Part shown: piece after piece, positions 5,755 through 15,070 of the stretch | How positions within the stretch are numbered: the stretch's first letter is position 1 | How the letters are laid out: every line of letters starts with the position of its first letter | Source: a virus | Virus record (IMG/VR): IMGVR_UViG_3300025010_000155 | Span: 1 to 35,191 of that record | Reading direction: 5' to 3' (one strand) | DNA length: 35,191 nt | Position numbers and translations under genes: made by a program | The notes under the pieces: generated by a model | The model's database searches: none | What the model was told of the DNA's origin: nothing | The model's input: only the letters and a program-made list of their open reading frames with translations

Positions 5755-8256
5755 CTAACTAACGTAGTTTTTAATTTGCGCATTCATTTGATTCTCCTTA
5801 TCCTCTAAAAAGGAAGTTAGTGATAAACTGTTAATGACGTTGTTTGTAATAATATTACTAAAAGGATGCGTAGGTAATCCTGTACCCGTCAACATCTCAT
5901 CTACCCTACCGCTTATTTTATTATACCAATTTTCATCGCCCGCTAATTCCTTACACACTTCCTTAGTGATGTTTTGAATGTTTTTTCCCTCAAACTTACT
6001 AGCATCCTTAGACACACCCATTAAGCCTGTGGGTAATATTTTAACCCAATATTCCAGTAATTCCAAGTTAACTAAGTCCCAGAAAGACTGCTCATTTTTA
6101 GATAAGGTAGAGTGCGCACACACACGATAATTTTGGTCAATTAACACCTCTACTAAATAGGATAAGGTATGCTCGCCGAAGTTGTCATATAGGTTATCAT
6201 CTACGTCAGATATTAAATCAGACATGATTCTCATGGCGAATACAAACTCCCCTAGTGATAGATTTGATTCCCTTAAGTCGAAGTTTATAGACTTATCGTT
6301 AAAGGCCCTGACTACCTTCTCAAATGTGTGATACCCTGTAAAGGAAGCATCGCCGTGTAATACTAAGGAGATACACATTATTTTATTCTCTACTATGTCG
6401 GAGATTTTGGACAGGCCGTAAATATCTTTTAAGGAGGATAATATTGTAGTCATATCCCATTCCAGCCATTCATTACCAAATTCCTTCATTAGAAATAAGT
6501 AATACACTTTAGGATGTATACCAGAACGTGTAAATAGTTCCTTAAAAAAAGAGTTACTATCGCCTACAGCGGCTGTTTTCTCTGTTAGCTCTTCAAGACT
6601 CTTCTCAGCTCCGCCAGTGTACTTTCCTTTGTATACAGGAACCTCCATTATACCTAACTTCTTACACGCCTCAATGCGGTGGTGCCCGTCCATTAATATT
6701 TTTTTACCTGGTGTTTGAGGTCTAACTCCGTTTAATTGGTTTACAATGACTACAGGTTGTAAATTACTCTTATTTATCTTGTTGGCTAAGGCATCTACTT
6801 TCTCGTCGTTTACAGGTTTATTAATACCTTGTAAATTACTAACCCTCTCCTTAGACAATTCCCACTCATAGTTTTTAGTAAACGCTAAAGCAGCTTTTAC
6901 ATTAGGGGTTTTATACTCATGGCTAGTAGCGACCATATGAGCTACTTTTTTAGCTATAGGGTTTTTAAAAGCATTTTCAAGCGCAGGTATTTTACCATTT
7001 GCTCCCTCTCTAAAATCTTCCCTAAAAGAAGCTCCTTTTTCTATGTACTCATTTAAATCCATTTTAAGGGGGGTAGAATAGTTAGAGGGTGTGATTTTAC
7101 CTGCAGCCTTTAATAGGTCCTCTAATGGGCCTCCTAGAACCTCTGAGGGGCATTCGGTATCAAAACTGGATTCCTTATTTAACTCCTCCAACTCATCGAA
7201 CTCTTCTGCGGATATTTTGCCTAATCTCTTAGCCTCTAAAAAGAAGCGATTTGTAAAGTACTTATCATCTTTTTTAGAAAAGTTATCATAATCTTCATCT
7301 TCCATTTTAGTAACATTAAGCTGAGAAACAACGACATTATCGGTAATATACAATATTCTATCAGGTAAGTATACGACAGTCATGTGTTTTTTAAGAAATC
7401 CAGGAGTTAATTCCTTCATATCCATTACATTAGGTTTACCGAAAAAAAGGAAGGCAAGCTTACTCATGCCTAAATCAAAGTCATCTTCCCCGGCGAACTT
7501 AGCCATACCTAACTCTACAGGAATATTTCTTTCGCTCCACTCACACGCAACAGAAATAAGACTATTAGCATATTTGTTCAGGGATTCATTACTCTCCCCT
7601 TTCTCAAATAACTTACTAAAATAGTCTGCGCAAGCTAATACCTCTAAGAGGTGGGCTTCCTCAGAAACACCCTCATCTCCATCAACATACGCGAACTCAG
7701 AGCTATTTTTAGACAAGGCTTTACGTAACTCTTTATCTTGCTCCATAAGCCTTTTTATAAATACCTGCTCAGTCTCTTGCGCATCTAAATATATTTTATT
7801 AATAATGACATTTTTAAAGTATTCTGGATCTTTTCTTTTCCATGCCTCTCTCGCCTGGGTGTTCATGGTGTCCGCGTTTACAGTGTCTATTGCTGTATTT
7901 CTTAAAATAAATACCACAGACAGAGGGGTAAACATAATTTTAATGTCTTTCTCTATATCCTCTATTTTAGAGTAGTAATTACTCCCCATATCTACGAGTT
8001 TTTTATTTTGTTCGTTCAATAACTTAGCCACGGAATTTGCGTACATTTGTTTGTACTCATTGGCCTTCTTATTATCTTCTATAGCGGTGCCCATCTTCAT
8101 ACCCACCATACCGCCTATAAGTGCCCCACTACCTATACCAATATCAAACGCTGATTTGGTTAGCTCCATCGTTTCTTCATTACTTTTATATTCTAACTCT
8201 AATGCCTTATTTACAGCGTCTATCATCCAATTTGGGTTACTATCATAAATCGCCAT
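5755..8256 (-). CDS. Large virion-block protein with embedded ParB-like domain
   Basis: An 833-residue protein. A glycine-zipper hydrophobic stretch lies near residues 37-60 (FDIGIGSGALIGGMVGMKMG). The middle (about 470-545) resembles the ParB/sulfiredoxin fold: a stretch ending QPVVIVNQLNG is followed by ILMDGHHRIEACKKLGI, where DGHHR at 523-527 matches the ParB-type D/NGxHR motif. The rest is unrecognised. At least seven hydrophobic-x-K-x-A motifs are present (LTKSA, LNKYA, MAKFA, MSKLA, LLKAA, IEKGA, VSKDA). It is the first gene after a strong sigma-A promoter and leads the portal operon. ParB-fold domains in phages can act as nucleases or NTP-binding modules; activity here is inferred only. 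Confidence 0.7.
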   Translation of the reverse strand: MAIYDSNPNWMIDAVNKALELEYKSNEETMELTKSAFDIGIGSGALIGGMVGMKMGTAIEDNKKANEYKQMYANSVAKLLNEQNKKLVDMGSNYYSKIEDIEKDIKIMFTPLSVVFILRNTAIDTVNADTMNTQAREAWKRKDPEYFKNVIINKIYLDAQETEQVFIKRLMEQDKELRKALSKNSSEFAYVDGDEGVSEEAHLLEVLACADYFSKLFEKGESNESLNKYANSLISVACEWSERNIPVELGMAKFAGEDDFDLGMSKLAFLFFGKPNVMDMKELTPGFLKKHMTVVYLPDRILYITDNVVVSQLNVTKMEDEDYDNFSKKDDKYFTNRFFLEAKRLGKISAEEFDELEELNKESSFDTECPSEVLGGPLEDLLKAAGKITPSNYSTPLKMDLNEYIEKGASFREDFREGANGKIPALENAFKNPIAKKVAHMVATSHEYKTPNVKAALAFTKNYEWELSKERVSNLQGINKPVNDEKVDALANKINKSNLQPVVIVNQLNGVRPQTPGKKILMDGHHRIEACKKLGIMEVPVYKGKYTGGAEKSLEELTEKTAAVGDSNSFFKELFTRSGIHPKVYYLFLMKEFGNEWLEWDMTTILSSLKDIYGLSKISDIVENKIMCISLVLHGDASFTGYHTFEKVVRAFNDKSINFDLRESNLSLGEFVFAMRIMSDLISDVDDNLYDNFGEHTLSYLVEVLIDQNYRVCAHSTLSKNEQSFWDLVNLELLEYWVKILPTGLMGVSKDASKFEGKNIQNITKEVCKELAGDENWYNKISGRVDEMLTGTGLPTHPFSNIITNNVINSLSLTSFLEDKENQMNAQIKNYVS

Positions 8257-8294
8257 TGTTGAGCGTGTCTCCTTCCTAAATAGGTGTTAAGCTC

Positions 8295-8323
8295 ATTATA
8301 CAGTATGTACGCAAAAATATCAA
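8295..8323 (-). promoter_or_regulatory. Sigma-A promoter for the portal operon, TTGATA-N17-TATAAT
   Basis: On the minus strand TTGATA (8318-8323) lies exactly 17 bp before TATAAT (8295-8300). It follows the terminator of the preceding operon and starts the 8256-1803 operon. Confidence 0.8.
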
Positions 8324-8355
8324 AAAATAATAAACCCCATGTATGGGGTTTATTA
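8321..8355 (-). terminator. Terminator at the end of the 9468-8353 gene
   Basis: On the minus strand a stem of about 12 bp (AATAAACCCC pairing with GGGGTTTATT, 8328-8355) is followed by TTTTTT. The gene's TAA stop (8353-8355) is in the stem. Confidence 0.8.
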
Positions 8356-9468
8356 TCTATAATACATCATTGGCGGAGTCATCATTGGCATTGGTGCTCC
8401 TTGAGCTTGATTATTATTTTGTGGTCCATAAGCCATCATTTTAGGAAGCATCATACCCGCGCCTACCCCCATAGCAGCTGTCATATAAGGGTGAGACTGT
8501 GCGAAGTTAGGCGGGGGGCCTGCCGGCGGCCTGCCTCCGCTATTACCAGGACCCCCATTAGGACCTATAGGACGTCCATAATATCGCTCCATATCCTTAA
8601 CAGTCCCTTTAGGAACTAAACCGGGTTCTTTCATGTACATGTCGTAGTTTGTCTGCATTTGTTGACCTTTACCCCATCCACCTTTTACATTCTGCATAAA
8701 GCTTTGACTGGACATTGCGTTGGCTTCATTATACTTCTTTTGTACATCTCTAGATTTGCCAGACGCAACCATATCAGTCCACGCCTTAGATTGGGCAGTG
8801 CCAGTAACGTTATTAAAGTGTTTTAAGTCCCCTCCAGAGTGAAATACAGGAGTTCCGTACATACTGTTAAAAGAGTTTACGGTATTCTTAGCGTTCATTC
8901 CATCCTTACCGCCTTTAATAGCTCCTTTAACCCCTGCCCCCATCATACCTAAAAAGGCTTCTTTTTCCATTAAGGATTCAGCGACTATATCCAACTCTTC
9001 TTTTCCTAAAAAGGAGGCTATTTTATCCATACTAGTCAGTACTTCTGTGTAGGTATCCGCCGCAGCTATCTTATCCAGAGAAGCACACAATTCCTCCGCT
9101 TCTTTAGGATGCATCCTACTGACCATAGCGCTCAATTTATCTTTATAAGTCATTTTAGCGGGCGGAGGGTTTAATTTATTTTTAAGTTGTTCCACAATAT
9201 CTTTACCCCTTCCTAGCGCAAACTTCGCTCCTATTAACCCTGCAACACCAGCCGCAATTCCTTTTTTATAGCCTTCACTAGAGGCGTCATCATAAACACC
9301 GCTCATGTATTCCCCTAAGTCTACATTCTTCTCAGAGGTGAAATCATACATAGGCAGTATGTCTATCCCTGTCGCCTCCTTTAGGAATGCATAGGAGACC
9401 TCATTTAGGTCAGAAGGAGACAAGTTTGAAGCTAATTTAGTAAACTCATTAAATAATTCCTTGTACAT
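8353..9468 (-). CDS. Virion-block protein, MYKE family member 1
   Basis: A 371-residue protein beginning MYKELFNEFTKLASNLSPSD, related at its N-terminus to the 9483-10175 and 10481-11257 genes (MYKE/MFKN, then FxxLA/LS, then P/QExLDxIA). A glycine-rich hydrophobic stretch (GIAAGVAGLIGAKFALGRG) lies near residue 70. The C-terminal half is rich in Gly, Asn, Pro and Met, ending in a disordered Pro/Gly/Met tail. Five hydrophobic-x-K-x-A motifs occur, including MEKEAFLGMM. No enzymatic domain is seen. Possibly a minor virion or ejected protein. Confidence 0.7.
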   Translation of the reverse strand: MYKELFNEFTKLASNLSPSDLNEVSYAFLKEATGIDILPMYDFTSEKNVDLGEYMSGVYDDASSEGYKKGIAAGVAGLIGAKFALGRGKDIVEQLKNKLNPPPAKMTYKDKLSAMVSRMHPKEAEELCASLDKIAAADTYTEVLTSMDKIASFLGKEELDIVAESLMEKEAFLGMMGAGVKGAIKGGKDGMNAKNTVNSFNSMYGTPVFHSGGDLKHFNNVTGTAQSKAWTDMVASGKSRDVQKKYNEANAMSSQSFMQNVKGGWGKGQQMQTNYDMYMKEPGLVPKGTVKDMERYYGRPIGPNGGPGNSGGRPPAGPPPNFAQSHPYMTAAMGVGAGMMLPKMMAYGPQNNNQAQGAPMPMMTPPMMYYR

Positions 9469-9482
9469 TACTACTAACCCTC

Positions 9483-10175
9483 CTAAATAAACCTTCCCCT
9501 ACCAGCACCATTAGAGTAAGAACCTCTTAATTCAGATTCTAGTTTATCTTTGTCATTCTTATTTAAAGCCATGTATGCCGCTACTCCGCCTCCTGCTAAA
9601 ATAGGCATTTTATTTTTGGTGAGAAAATCCTTAGCCTTTAAAGCAGCTACGTCTGAGCCAACATCACCGGGTTTTCTTGACTCTCCGTTTATTTCCGAAG
9701 ATACACGTTTATTGGGGTCTTTCATGTCCCTATTATTATTTCTATTGCCTCCGTTATAACCACTGCCATGACCCCCACCTGGAGCAGAGCCTAAGCCTCT
9801 GGAGCCGTATAATCCACCTAAGGCAGCATCTGCTGCTCTCATTTTAGTATTATATCTCTGCTCGTACAATTTCTGTTTGTTACGAGAACTTACCGCCGAA
9901 CTTATAGCCCGATTGTATTTCCATTCAGGCATTTTATGTTTCAAATAGGCAGCTCCTGCTGCAACTCCCCCCGCGCCTATTAATGTTTTCACAGCATCTG
10001 CGTTCCATTCCACGTCCGGCACGTCTAAAGTCACTCCTGCGCTTTTACCCAAGGACTCATCAGGGGAGGCTATCTTTTCCAGCCCCGCGATAACTTGACT
10101 GGCTATAACGTCTAATTCTTCCTGAGATATTGTCCCAGCAAGCGATGTAAACTCCTCAAACATTTCTTTATACAT
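9483..10175 (-). CDS. Virion-block protein, MYKE family member 2
   Basis: A 230-residue protein starting MYKEMFEEFTSLAGTISQEE. The N-terminal helix pair is shared with its two neighbours. A glycine-zipper segment (LIGAGGVAAGAAYLK) follows near residue 65, then a Gly/Asn/Arg-rich disordered linker (GGGHGSGYNGGNRNNNRD), then a second hydrophobic Gly-rich stretch (ILAGGGVAAYMALNKN). LEKIA and LGKSA motifs are present. The design matches a membrane-interacting or internal virion protein; no family is recognised. Confidence 0.7.
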   Translation of the reverse strand: MYKEMFEEFTSLAGTISQEELDVIASQVIAGLEKIASPDESLGKSAGVTLDVPDVEWNADAVKTLIGAGGVAAGAAYLKHKMPEWKYNRAISSAVSSRNKQKLYEQRYNTKMRAADAALGGLYGSRGLGSAPGGGHGSGYNGGNRNNNRDMKDPNKRVSSEINGESRKPGDVGSDVAALKAKDFLTKNKMPILAGGGVAAYMALNKNDKDKLESELRGSYSNGAGRGRFI

Positions 10176-10190
10176 AATTTATTGCTCCTT

Positions 10191-10472
10191 CTACAATATA
10201 TTTACAGGCCATCTAGGAGTATATTTTAAATCGGTAACTACCGCATTAGTAATGTTACCTAAAGAGAATTGTCGTATACTTCCTCTTTCTAGACAGAATC
10301 CCCAATATTTGCCGTCTTTTATGTCATAGGGCTCTGTAGCCCTGATAGTAGTAGCCCCTTTACTATCAATATATGTGATGTTGACTACGTGTTTAGTATT
10401 GGCAGCTTTTCTAAGGGCTCTTAAAACTTGAGGTACTATAACAGTGGAAGACATTTTAGCAGGTCTTTTCAT
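10191..10472 (-). CDS. Free-standing WYL-like domain protein
   Basis: A 93-residue protein. Residues 29-78 follow the WYL (Sm/SH3-like) pattern: VNITYIDSKGATTIRATEPY (30-49), then GKYWGFCLERGSIRQFSLG (54-72), then NITNAVV. WYL domains usually sit in transcriptional regulators or CRISPR- and phage-defence proteins and bind ligands or nucleic acid; here there is no DNA-binding domain. The gene lies in the middle of a virion operon and carries one LRKAA motif, so it may be packaged. A capsid-associated Sm-like barrel is the alternative reading. Confidence 0.6.
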   Translation of the reverse strand: MKRPAKMSSTVIVPQVLRALRKAANTKHVVNITYIDSKGATTIRATEPYDIKDGKYWGFCLERGSIRQFSLGNITNAVVTDLKYTPRWPVNIL

Positions 10473-10480
10473 ATGTTTAT

Positions 10481-11257
10481 TTACCTTTTTCCCTTAAAGT
10501 ATTTAATCAGTGCCCTTCCGCCTAAAACGGCTCCGGCTACCCCGGCCCCTTGAATAGCTCCATCCCCAATACCATCCCTATAAGATATTTTATTAGCGTT
10601 ACCGATAGACACTTCATTATCAGCAGCTACCCCTTTTAACATGTCAATAGGTTGTCGGGGATGTCTGAGGAAATCTAGTTTTTCAAGAGGGGTTTTAGAG
10701 TTATATATGTTAGATGCCAATCCAGAGTTTACGTTTATTTCCTCCCGCGCATCTCTATAAGTATCTTGTAAATCATTATCGAGGACGCTAGTATCTCCAT
10801 AAGGAACACTATAACTAGCAGACTTACGCATCTTCTTCATTATTTTAGGAACTAAATAGGCTCCGGCTGCTACGCTCGCCGCTCCTCCTAGACGCCCCGC
10901 AAACTCCCCATTACCGTTAGAGTCACGCATATTAGTCTTCAACTTAAATGCGGCGCCTTCCTCCATATCATTAAACACATTGCCCGGATTCGTTCTTTCT
11001 AAGTATTCCATCCGGTGAATAGGCGGAAGGCGCTGATATCGGGCCATGAGACTAGTAGAGTAGTCTGGATTTTCCTTTAGGCTATTAGTTACCTCTTCTG
11101 TAACGGCGTTATTTTCTACTTGGTAGGGAGTTTCTTCAGCTATCTTAACAACTCCCTCTTCAAGGGAAGTTAATATTTGTACAGCAATTTTGTCTAAGTC
11201 TTCCGGAGGTAATTCGTTTGACAATTTTACAAAATCATCTAAAATATTTTTGAACAT
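10481..11257 (-). CDS. Virion-block protein, MYKE family member 3
   Basis: A 258-residue protein beginning MFKNILDDFVKLSNELPPED, sharing the N-terminal pattern of the two genes downstream. It has two glycine-zipper stretches: GRLGGAASVAAGAYLVPKIM near the middle, and GAGVAGAVLGGRALIKYFKG at the extreme C-terminus, ending basic. LDKIA, VVKIA and MRKSA motifs occur. A membrane-inserting ejection-type role fits but is inferred. AGAAGGAGAG precedes the ATG. Confidence 0.7.
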   Translation of the reverse strand: MFKNILDDFVKLSNELPPEDLDKIAVQILTSLEEGVVKIAEETPYQVENNAVTEEVTNSLKENPDYSTSLMARYQRLPPIHRMEYLERTNPGNVFNDMEEGAAFKLKTNMRDSNGNGEFAGRLGGAASVAAGAYLVPKIMKKMRKSASYSVPYGDTSVLDNDLQDTYRDAREEINVNSGLASNIYNSKTPLEKLDFLRHPRQPIDMLKGVAADNEVSIGNANKISYRDGIGDGAIQGAGVAGAVLGGRALIKYFKGKR

Positions 11258-11284
11258 TCCCAGCTTCTCTCCTTCTATTAACTA

Positions 11285-11318
11285 GGCTAAGTAAGGTGGT
11301 TCTTCACCTCACTTAGCC
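11285..11318. other. Stem-loop between virion genes
   Basis: GGCTAAGT and ACTTAGCC, with an inner GGTG/CACC pair, form a long interrupted hairpin. No T-run follows on the minus strand, so it is more likely an mRNA-processing or stabilising structure, or a weak terminator. Confidence 0.6.
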
Positions 11319-11337
11319 CTTTATTTTAAAACCTATC

Positions 11338-12369
11338 TTAGTAAGAACAACAATCTATACTTACAGACAACCCTTGACCGGTAACCCCAGTAACTAATAT
11401 TTTTACTTTATTGCTTCCACTGACATCCACGGAGCCTATTTGGTTCAAAGGTAAGGCAACCGCAACGGTAGAACCTCTTAACCATATTTCGGAGGTATCA
11501 TTCCAATAGAAGAAAGTAATATTATACGCGGGGACAACCCTAAAGTCATCGACAACTGCGTTTAATGAATATACAAGAGCAGTTTTACCAGCGGGTAATT
11601 CAATCTCTGGTATTGCTTCTCGTTCTGGAATGAGTGCGGTATTCGCCGTAAAAGGAGCTGCGGTAGTAGCTAAGCCGGTGCCAACAACACCGATATCCAC
11701 TGCTCCCGCTATTCCACCCTCAGATACAGTATACATAGCAATACACTGACAGCCGGCTGCCCTTTGTGCTTCTGTTATTTGGCAAACCATTTTAGGAGCG
11801 GCGTCAGTAGAGACAAATATAACATACCCTGTGGCACCTACCACTTGTGTAATTGGTATTCTAACAGCGTTATTTGTACCGCCAGGGCTTTGGTCTACAG
11901 TAGCAATGGGTATTGTATTTCCATGAATATTAACAGCACATACCGATACTTTGTAAGTTGTAGCGGATACAAGTAAGGCATCTGTAACTGTTTGTCCGGA
12001 AGTAACCCCTAATACAGGCGAAGCTAGTAAATCATTTGCAGTAATAGCAGACCTGTAAGCATCGTAATCGCTGCGTAACACCGTTAATCTCGTAGGTGTC
12101 GCGCCCGCTCCAGTGCCCTGAAGCTGCTTCAATATCCCTTTAGATATGCCCAAGGAACTTATTTCTACTTCTTCAGGGTCTATAATAGGATCTACATTAT
12201 CGAAAGAGTCTAAAATAGTGTTTAATGTTAAATGACCTCTTGTTTGAAACTCTCTGAGAATATCCAGTGTTTGCTCACTAACATGTTTACTGTAGGTTTT
12301 TCCTGCTTCTAGACGTTCTCCATCCACACCTACGTCTCTACTACCTATTAACATAACTACATATGGCAT
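11338..12369 (-). CDS. Probable virion surface or decoration protein, beta-rich
   Basis: The ATG at 12369 (MPYVVMLIGSRDVGV) is chosen because AAGGAGGG lies just upstream; an upstream in-frame ATG at 12468 would place that site inside the gene. The 343-residue product is beta-rich, with an Ig/FN3-like stretch in its middle (TYKVSVCAVN, then VGATGYVIFVSTDAAPK) and a Cys-containing end (SIDCCSY). It is one of the few genes in this block with no hydrophobic-x-K-x-A motif. Flanked by non-coding spacers on both sides, it may be expressed separately, as an abundant structural protein would be. Capsid decoration, head fibre or tube protein are all possible. Confidence 0.6.
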   Translation of the reverse strand: MPYVVMLIGSRDVGVDGERLEAGKTYSKHVSEQTLDILREFQTRGHLTLNTILDSFDNVDPIIDPEEVEISSLGISKGILKQLQGTGAGATPTRLTVLRSDYDAYRSAITANDLLASPVLGVTSGQTVTDALLVSATTYKVSVCAVNIHGNTIPIATVDQSPGGTNNAVRIPITQVVGATGYVIFVSTDAAPKMVCQITEAQRAAGCQCIAMYTVSEGGIAGAVDIGVVGTGLATTAAPFTANTALIPEREAIPEIELPAGKTALVYSLNAVVDDFRVVPAYNITFFYWNDTSEIWLRGSTVAVALPLNQIGSVDVSGSNKVKILVTGVTGQGLSVSIDCCSY

Positions 12370-12391
12370 TATAATGCCCTCCTTATACATA

Positions 12392-12419
12392 ATATTTATA
12401 CTTAGTCTTGTGGGGCGTG
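12392..12419 (-). promoter_or_regulatory. Possible promoter for the 12369 gene
   Basis: On the minus strand TTTCAC lies about 16 bp before TATAAA (GTATAAATA), just upstream of the RBS. The -35 match is poor, so this is tentative; the 110-bp spacer is unusual for this tightly packed block. Confidence 0.3.
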
Positions 12420-12481
12420 AAACATTGAACTTTAAACGCTTCCTTCTACACAGTTTACCACATTGCATACCACTCAGTAAA

Positions 12482-14377
12482 TTAAAAGTTATTTAGTATT
12501 AATTTCAGTTCTTCCGGAGTAATATTACCTTTACCAAAGTCAATATTACGATGGCAAGTGGTATCCTTAGCCCCATCTAAAATGGGTTTATTTTCGGCCA
12601 GCTTTTCCTGCTTGTACTTTTCCCCTTGTATGATGTTCCTCATTGTAGTTGCATGATTTAAAGCTTGAGTTTCGTCTTTTACATTTTCCGCCAGGGAGTA
12701 GGAGTTTAACGCTTCCTGCTCTTTACCTAATTCATCAGTAGAGGCTTTTTTCTCCTGTGTACCAGGCTTATCCTGTAATGTTATACGTGTAGTCCCAGGG
12801 GCCACACTAGGTATACCAGGTTCCGACTCGATAGGTTCTAAACCTTTCTTCAAATTCCTATTTAAAATCAACCCAGTTAATATCATAGGACTGGCGTAGG
12901 ACAACGCTTCTACGGTCTTAAAAGGCAGTTCTTCTACTAAAAAATGGGATAGCCCTTTTTTACCATTATACTTAAACTCCCCCTCATCCATAAAATTATC
13001 CATAGCTCTCAGTTTAGGAGAATTCTGTATCTTAGCATCTAGAGCCATTTTTACTTTTTCAAGTTTACTGGCAGGAGTAAGTATCGAGGCGGATTTATTC
13101 AAGTCTGTAGCTAAATTAGAGATAAATTTCTTATTCCTAGCGCCGTCTACTTCGGAAGTTGGCACATCCAATATTAGCCGTCTGCGGGTGTTTAATGTCT
13201 CATCATCCCTCACCTTTTCAAAGCCGCCGTATAGATTTCTGCCTAACATTCTACTCAACACAGCCAATGTAGACAGCGCTACTCCTGTAGTTGCTGCAGG
13301 TTTTATAACCCTCTCTACCAGAAACCTTTTAGTATCAGGATGTAAGGCTTCTTTCTCTAATTCATCCTTAATATCCTCTAAAGCTGTTTTCTGGTAATTG
13401 TTGTAAGGACGACGAGTAGGAGTAGGAGAGTTATTATAAGGGCGTGGTGTGTAACTACGCGTCCCATAACTACCTCGGGAAGAGTTACCTCCGCTATTTC
13501 GGGGGAAATCTCTAGGAGGTCTCGCCGACCTAGGGGGTTCCCCAAAATACTCTTTCTTTAGACCTTTTGCCTTATCATAAATATAATTACCAAATAACTC
13601 CTCGCCTATGTTTAAAGCCCCTGCTAAGCCTAAGTACATCCCTAGACCCTTGTAATTTATTTTAGGCTTATTTTCCAAGGTTGAAAAGTCTAGCCGCATA
13701 TTGTTAGAGTGAGGAAGTAACTTACTCGCAAATGCTCCACTTTGCGCCATAGAATTTGCCACAACACTGGTTATAGGCTTATTTTTACCTAGGGTTTTTA
13801 ATGTTTGCTTTCCGACGGCGCCTACAGCTTTATCCACGCCTAAATTTAAACCGCGAATAACTTGACTAGTGTCTTTAGCATCATTATATTTATCGTGGAG
13901 TAAGTATGTTCCTGCCCCTGCGCCTAGAGATATTCCTATGCCATTAATAACGCTCTTTATTTTATCATCTTTCTCATCTTCTCCAGTATTTAACAGGCTA
14001 GCTTCTTTATCCTGCCCATCTTCGTGAAAATTAGCAACTCTGACATTAGGAGTTATATTACTTGTAGGAGTTGTCATAGCCGCCGGCATTTTACCAAAAT
14101 TAGCCCATTCCTGCTTCAGCTTACTGCCGGACTCCTTAAACTCATTATACATAGGTATAGTGTGCTCTTTAGCCGCGTCCATTATATTCTTACTGCCTAC
14201 TAAGACGGGGGCAGCGGCCATAGCTGCAAACACAGGGTCTTTAAACATAGCTTTACTTTCGTGCAGTTTTGTACTAAATAGGGGCTTGACTACTTTATTC
14301 ATAAAAGGCTTAACGGTTACCGCACCAATAGGCTTTATTAATTTACCTAAAAAGGCTTCTTTCTCTAGCTCAGTCAT
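12482..14377 (-). CDS. Large virion-block protein with Arg/Gly/Tyr low-complexity linker
   Basis: A 631-residue protein starting MTELEKEAFLGKLIKPIG. Two Gly/Ala-rich hydrophobic zones (GIGISLGAGAGTYLLHDK near residue 150; MYLGLAGALNIGEELFGNYI near 250) precede a disordered Arg/Gly/Ser/Tyr/Pro linker around residues 280-330 (RNSGGNSSRGSYGTRSYTPR). The C-terminal half is helical and charged. Strict and relaxed hydrophobic-x-K-x-A motifs total about seven, including a second LEKEALHPD. No enzymatic signature was seen. GAGGTGA precedes the ATG, inside the end of the upstream gene, implying translational coupling. Confidence 0.7.
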   Translation of the reverse strand: MTELEKEAFLGKLIKPIGAVTVKPFMNKVVKPLFSTKLHESKAMFKDPVFAAMAAAPVLVGSKNIMDAAKEHTIPMYNEFKESGSKLKQEWANFGKMPAAMTTPTSNITPNVRVANFHEDGQDKEASLLNTGEDEKDDKIKSVINGIGISLGAGAGTYLLHDKYNDAKDTSQVIRGLNLGVDKAVGAVGKQTLKTLGKNKPITSVVANSMAQSGAFASKLLPHSNNMRLDFSTLENKPKINYKGLGMYLGLAGALNIGEELFGNYIYDKAKGLKKEYFGEPPRSARPPRDFPRNSGGNSSRGSYGTRSYTPRPYNNSPTPTRRPYNNYQKTALEDIKDELEKEALHPDTKRFLVERVIKPAATTGVALSTLAVLSRMLGRNLYGGFEKVRDDETLNTRRRLILDVPTSEVDGARNKKFISNLATDLNKSASILTPASKLEKVKMALDAKIQNSPKLRAMDNFMDEGEFKYNGKKGLSHFLVEELPFKTVEALSYASPMILTGLILNRNLKKGLEPIESEPGIPSVAPGTTRITLQDKPGTQEKKASTDELGKEQEALNSYSLAENVKDETQALNHATTMRNIIQGEKYKQEKLAENKPILDGAKDTTCHRNIDFGKGNITPEELKLILNNF

Positions 14378-14383
14378 ATTTAC

Positions 14384-15070
14384 TCACCTCATATAACCCC
14401 GTACTATATCCACTGTATTTACAGAGTTAATAATATCATCTAGTTTTATACTCGCCGCTCTTTTTTCTATTTCCTGCTTAACCAAGGCAGCAGCTTCTTT
14501 AGTAGCCATATTATTAGCTATTTTATCTTTAATGGCTCCTACTACTTTGGGCCCATACATAACTGACCCCGTAGTAATACCTCCTACCACAAGATTCTTA
14601 GCTATAGAGGGTCCGGATATCCTTAGCAGTTCTTGGAAATTCTCGGGGGCCAAAGAGCCACCATTCATTTCTTTAGCACTAGCGACTAACTTAGCTTTAT
14701 CTGGTATCAACTCCACAACATTGTCTGTAGGGTGCGCGAATATATTGTGGTCGTCTAAAGGTATATTATGAGTCTTCTCGAAAGAAGTATTCTTTAAGAG
14801 AGATTTTAACTCATCTAATTTTTCATTCGCGTTGGAAGGAAGTTTAAAATCCTTTAGCTCCTCTATAGAATTCACCGGAATCATTCTACGTGAATTATAT
14901 TGCTGCGTATTAATTATAGCGTCAATTTCTTTGTCGTATATAGCCCTTCCGGACTTCAGACCAGATATAACACTGTATCCTGAGGTCATCGTCATAGGGT
15001 GAGTAGCAAATTTAACTGCTGGGTTTACCCTGACAGCTCCCAAAGCTTTAGTAAGTGCACTTAAGTCCAT
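14384..15070 (-). CDS. Virion-block protein, unknown
   Basis: A 228-residue protein beginning MDLSALTKALGAVRVNPAVK. Its start overlaps the stop of the upstream gene (TAATG), a sign of translational coupling. It is mostly helical and polar, with a mildly hydrophobic Gly-containing stretch (NLVVGGITTGSVMYGPKVVG) near residue 175 and a C-terminal helix containing ATKEA and IEKRA. No known family is recognised. Confidence 0.7.
   Translation of the reverse strand: MDLSALTKALGAVRVNPAVKFATHPMTMTSGYSVISGLKSGRAIYDKEIDAIINTQQYNSRRMIPVNSIEELKDFKLPSNANEKLDELKSLLKNTSFEKTHNIPLDDHNIFAHPTDNVVELIPDKAKLVASAKEMNGGSLAPENFQELLRISGPSIAKNLVVGGITTGSVMYGPKVVGAIKDKIANNMATKEAAALVKQEIEKRAASIKLDDIINSVNTVDIVRGYMR

Noticed and set aside
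12370-12468. Upstream start of the 11338 gene at 12468
   Set aside because: The in-frame extension includes AAGGAGGG just before the ATG at 12369; the shorter start is supported.
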